A program made the position numbers and the translations under genes. A stretch of 64,000 nucleotides of DNA from Pseudohoeflea sp964511625 (GTDB lineage: Bacteria; Pseudomonadota; Alphaproteobacteria; Rhizobiales; Rhizobiaceae): assembly GCA_964511625.1 (NCBI GenBank), contig CAZEJG010000017.1:13115-77114 (forward strand). The letters are read 5' to 3'. Below are positions 62,916-64,000 of this stretch, in pieces. Position 1 is the stretch's first letter. Each line of letters starts with the position of its first letter. The notes under the pieces are model-generated. The model was given only the letters and a program-made list of their open reading frames with translations, was not told the DNA's origin and ran no database searches.

Positions 62916-63600
62916 TCCCGCATCCCCTCGGCCGCCCGTCGAGCTCTCTTCCCGACGTCCGGCTTTTCGAGGTGTGACACAAAAACGACGATTCACCGGC
63001 GGATCGTGTCAACCTCATAAATTTGCTTTTCATCGGATTCGACCTCTTTTTGGCGGTCGACAAGCGTCTGGAACGGCACGGTTTTCGGCTCGCGCCCCGG
63101 AAGACAGGCGGTTGCGCCGGATGCGGAATATTTTTCGCTGCATCCCCATTTTCCACACCACGCCCGCACAATATGTGGTGTTAAAAAATCCGTCACAAAC
63201 TACCCCTTGACGGCTGGCACCGAGTCGATCCTTATAGGGTCAAGGTCGCCACGGCGGCGAGGTCGGAGCGGCAAAAGTCGAGTTCCGGATCCGGCCAAAT
63301 CCACAAATCCGAGGGCATGAAGCACCGGTTTCGTCGCAGAAAGCGACCTTCCGGTCAGTGGGGTGTCGTGACTTCGGGTGGTCGACCTTAAGGGGAAAAA
63401 AAGCTGGTAGAAACGCTTTGTTAACACTATATTTAGTGTTTCGGTCCAGCCTGACCACTATATAAGGGACTTCCAGGGGATACCGGAATCACCTTCCGAG
63501 TTTCGAGTTTAGAGCTGGCCGCGAAATGACTTCGCGGCTCGAGGGGACACTTTCGCCGTTTGAAGGACCACGCGGCGGTACCGCACGATAGAGGTAGAAA
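62916..63600. other. Long region upstream of nrdJ, mostly without identified elements
   Basis: No convincing gene. A TTGACG near 63215 with CCTTAT 17 bases on could be a promoter about 370 bases from nrdJ. The last 180 bases contain the tandem NrdR boxes and a TATAAG. I looked for a cobalamin riboswitch, which would suit a B12-dependent enzyme, and did not find its conserved blocks. Confidence 0.55.
63424..63470. promoter_or_regulatory. Tandem NrdR boxes upstream of nrdJ
   Basis: ACACTATATTTAGTGT (63424-63439) closely fits the NrdR-box palindrome. A weaker second copy, CCACTATATAAGGGAC, lies at 63455-63470. The 31-base offset (15 bases between boxes) is the usual phasing of paired NrdR sites. 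The second box overlaps TATAAG, a plausible -10. NrdR is the ATP/dATP-sensing repressor of ribonucleotide reductase genes. Confidence 0.85.
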
Positions 63601-64000
63601 TGCGCATCGACAGGCAATTCACGACCCAGGGCCAATCCGCCTATGCGTCGATCCCGTTCCGCAAGGCGACGAGCGAGATCCGCAACCCGGACGGTTCGGT
63701 GGTCTTCAAGCTCGAGAACATCGACGTGCCGTCGCAGTTCAGTCAGGTCGCGGCCGACATTCTGGCGCAGAAATATTTCCGCAAGGCCGGCGTGCCGGCG
63801 GCGCTGAAGAAGGTCGAGGAAAACGACGTGCCGTCGTGGCTGTGGCGCTCCGTGCCCGACGACAAGGCGCTCGCCAAGCTGCCTGAAGACAGGCGCTTCG
63901 GTCCCGAAACCGACGCCCGTCAGGTCTTCGACCGTCTTGCCGGCACCTGGACCTACTGGGGCTGGAAGGGCGGCTACTTCGAAACCGAGGAAGACGCCCG
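63601..64000 (+). CDS. nrdJ: Vitamin B12-dependent (class II) ribonucleotide reductase, 5' part
   Basis: Only the first 133 codons are present; the gene runs off the right edge. The start MRIDRQFTTQGQSAYASIPF and the downstream DVPSQFSQVAADILAQKYFR and WTYWGWKGGYFETEEDA match the N-terminus of the long alphaproteobacterial adenosylcobalamin-dependent NrdJ. The enzyme makes deoxynucleotides with or without oxygen. GAGGTAGAA precedes the ATG, and the NrdR boxes upstream support the call independently. Confidence 0.93.

Noticed and set aside
62916..63600. A cobalamin riboswitch for nrdJ
   Set aside because: The B12-box and other conserved blocks were not found; NrdR boxes explain the regulation better.

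Overview
The window is a high-GC chromosome segment from an alphaproteobacterium of the Hyphomicrobiales (rhizobium/Brucella-like). The genus cannot be fixed from the sequence. Support comes from the erythritol locus, a type-II lumazine synthase under an FMN riboswitch, an F1-ATPase zeta inhibitor (DUF1476) next to purCSQL-bolA-grxD, a DUF3563 small protein, a class II ribonucleotide reductase and a FixK/FNR-type box. No insertion sequence, prophage, integrase or CRISPR array was seen; nearly all of the window is coding.

Layout. (1) About 1-14,000: a carbohydrate locus built around erythritol. eryA-eryB-eryC-eryD run leftward, and a DUF2291 gene plus the ABC transporter eryEFG run rightward from a shared 420-base promoter region. 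Left of this lie a DeoR regulator, a triosephosphate-isomerase paralogue (eryH type), an RpiB-type isomerase (eryI type) and the start of another FGGY kinase. A fructose-bisphosphatase-like gene faces the DeoR gene across a nested inverted-repeat operator candidate. Together these encode uptake, phosphorylation, oxidation and isomerisation of erythritol to erythrose-4-phosphate for the pentose phosphate pathway. (2) 14,100-24,430: FMN riboswitch-ribH2, tyrS, a large AsmA/YhdP-like protein, bcp, a ferritin-like DUF455 protein, an M23 peptidase and an RhlE-like helicase. (3) 24,430-25,082: a compact hepT/mntA toxin-antitoxin pair. (4) 25,149-30,088: a leftward operon of molybdenum-hydroxylase maturation genes (MoxR ATPase, VWA protein, two XdhC proteins, a MoeA-like/MocA-like fusion) with no structural oxidoreductase in view. 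(5) 30,100-34,400: assorted exported, peptidase and membrane proteins.

(6) 34,403-46,628: purB, then purC-purS-purQ-purL with two small inserted genes, bolA, a very basic 89-residue protein, a 620-base block of palindromic repeats, a DUF2233 protein and grxD. (7) 46,750-55,550: YtoQ, DUF2461, an MFS exporter, threonine dehydratase, TrkH, a soluble chemoreceptor with an unusual signalling tip and a DUF1254 lipoprotein. (8) 55,577-57,882: a divergent LysR/dialkylglycine decarboxylase pair (dgdR/dgdA). (9) 57,894-64,000: tRNA-Leu(UAA), a cold-shock protein, wrbA, a CinA-domain protein, a universal stress protein behind a FixK/FNR-type site, gpt, a Nudix hydrolase, and the 5' part of nrdJ behind tandem NrdR boxes.

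No wholly new system is demonstrable. The most promising leads are the phosphatase built into the erythritol locus, the orphan molybdo-enzyme maturation cassette, the basic protein beside the BolA/Grx pair, and several clean regulatory sites that can be tested.
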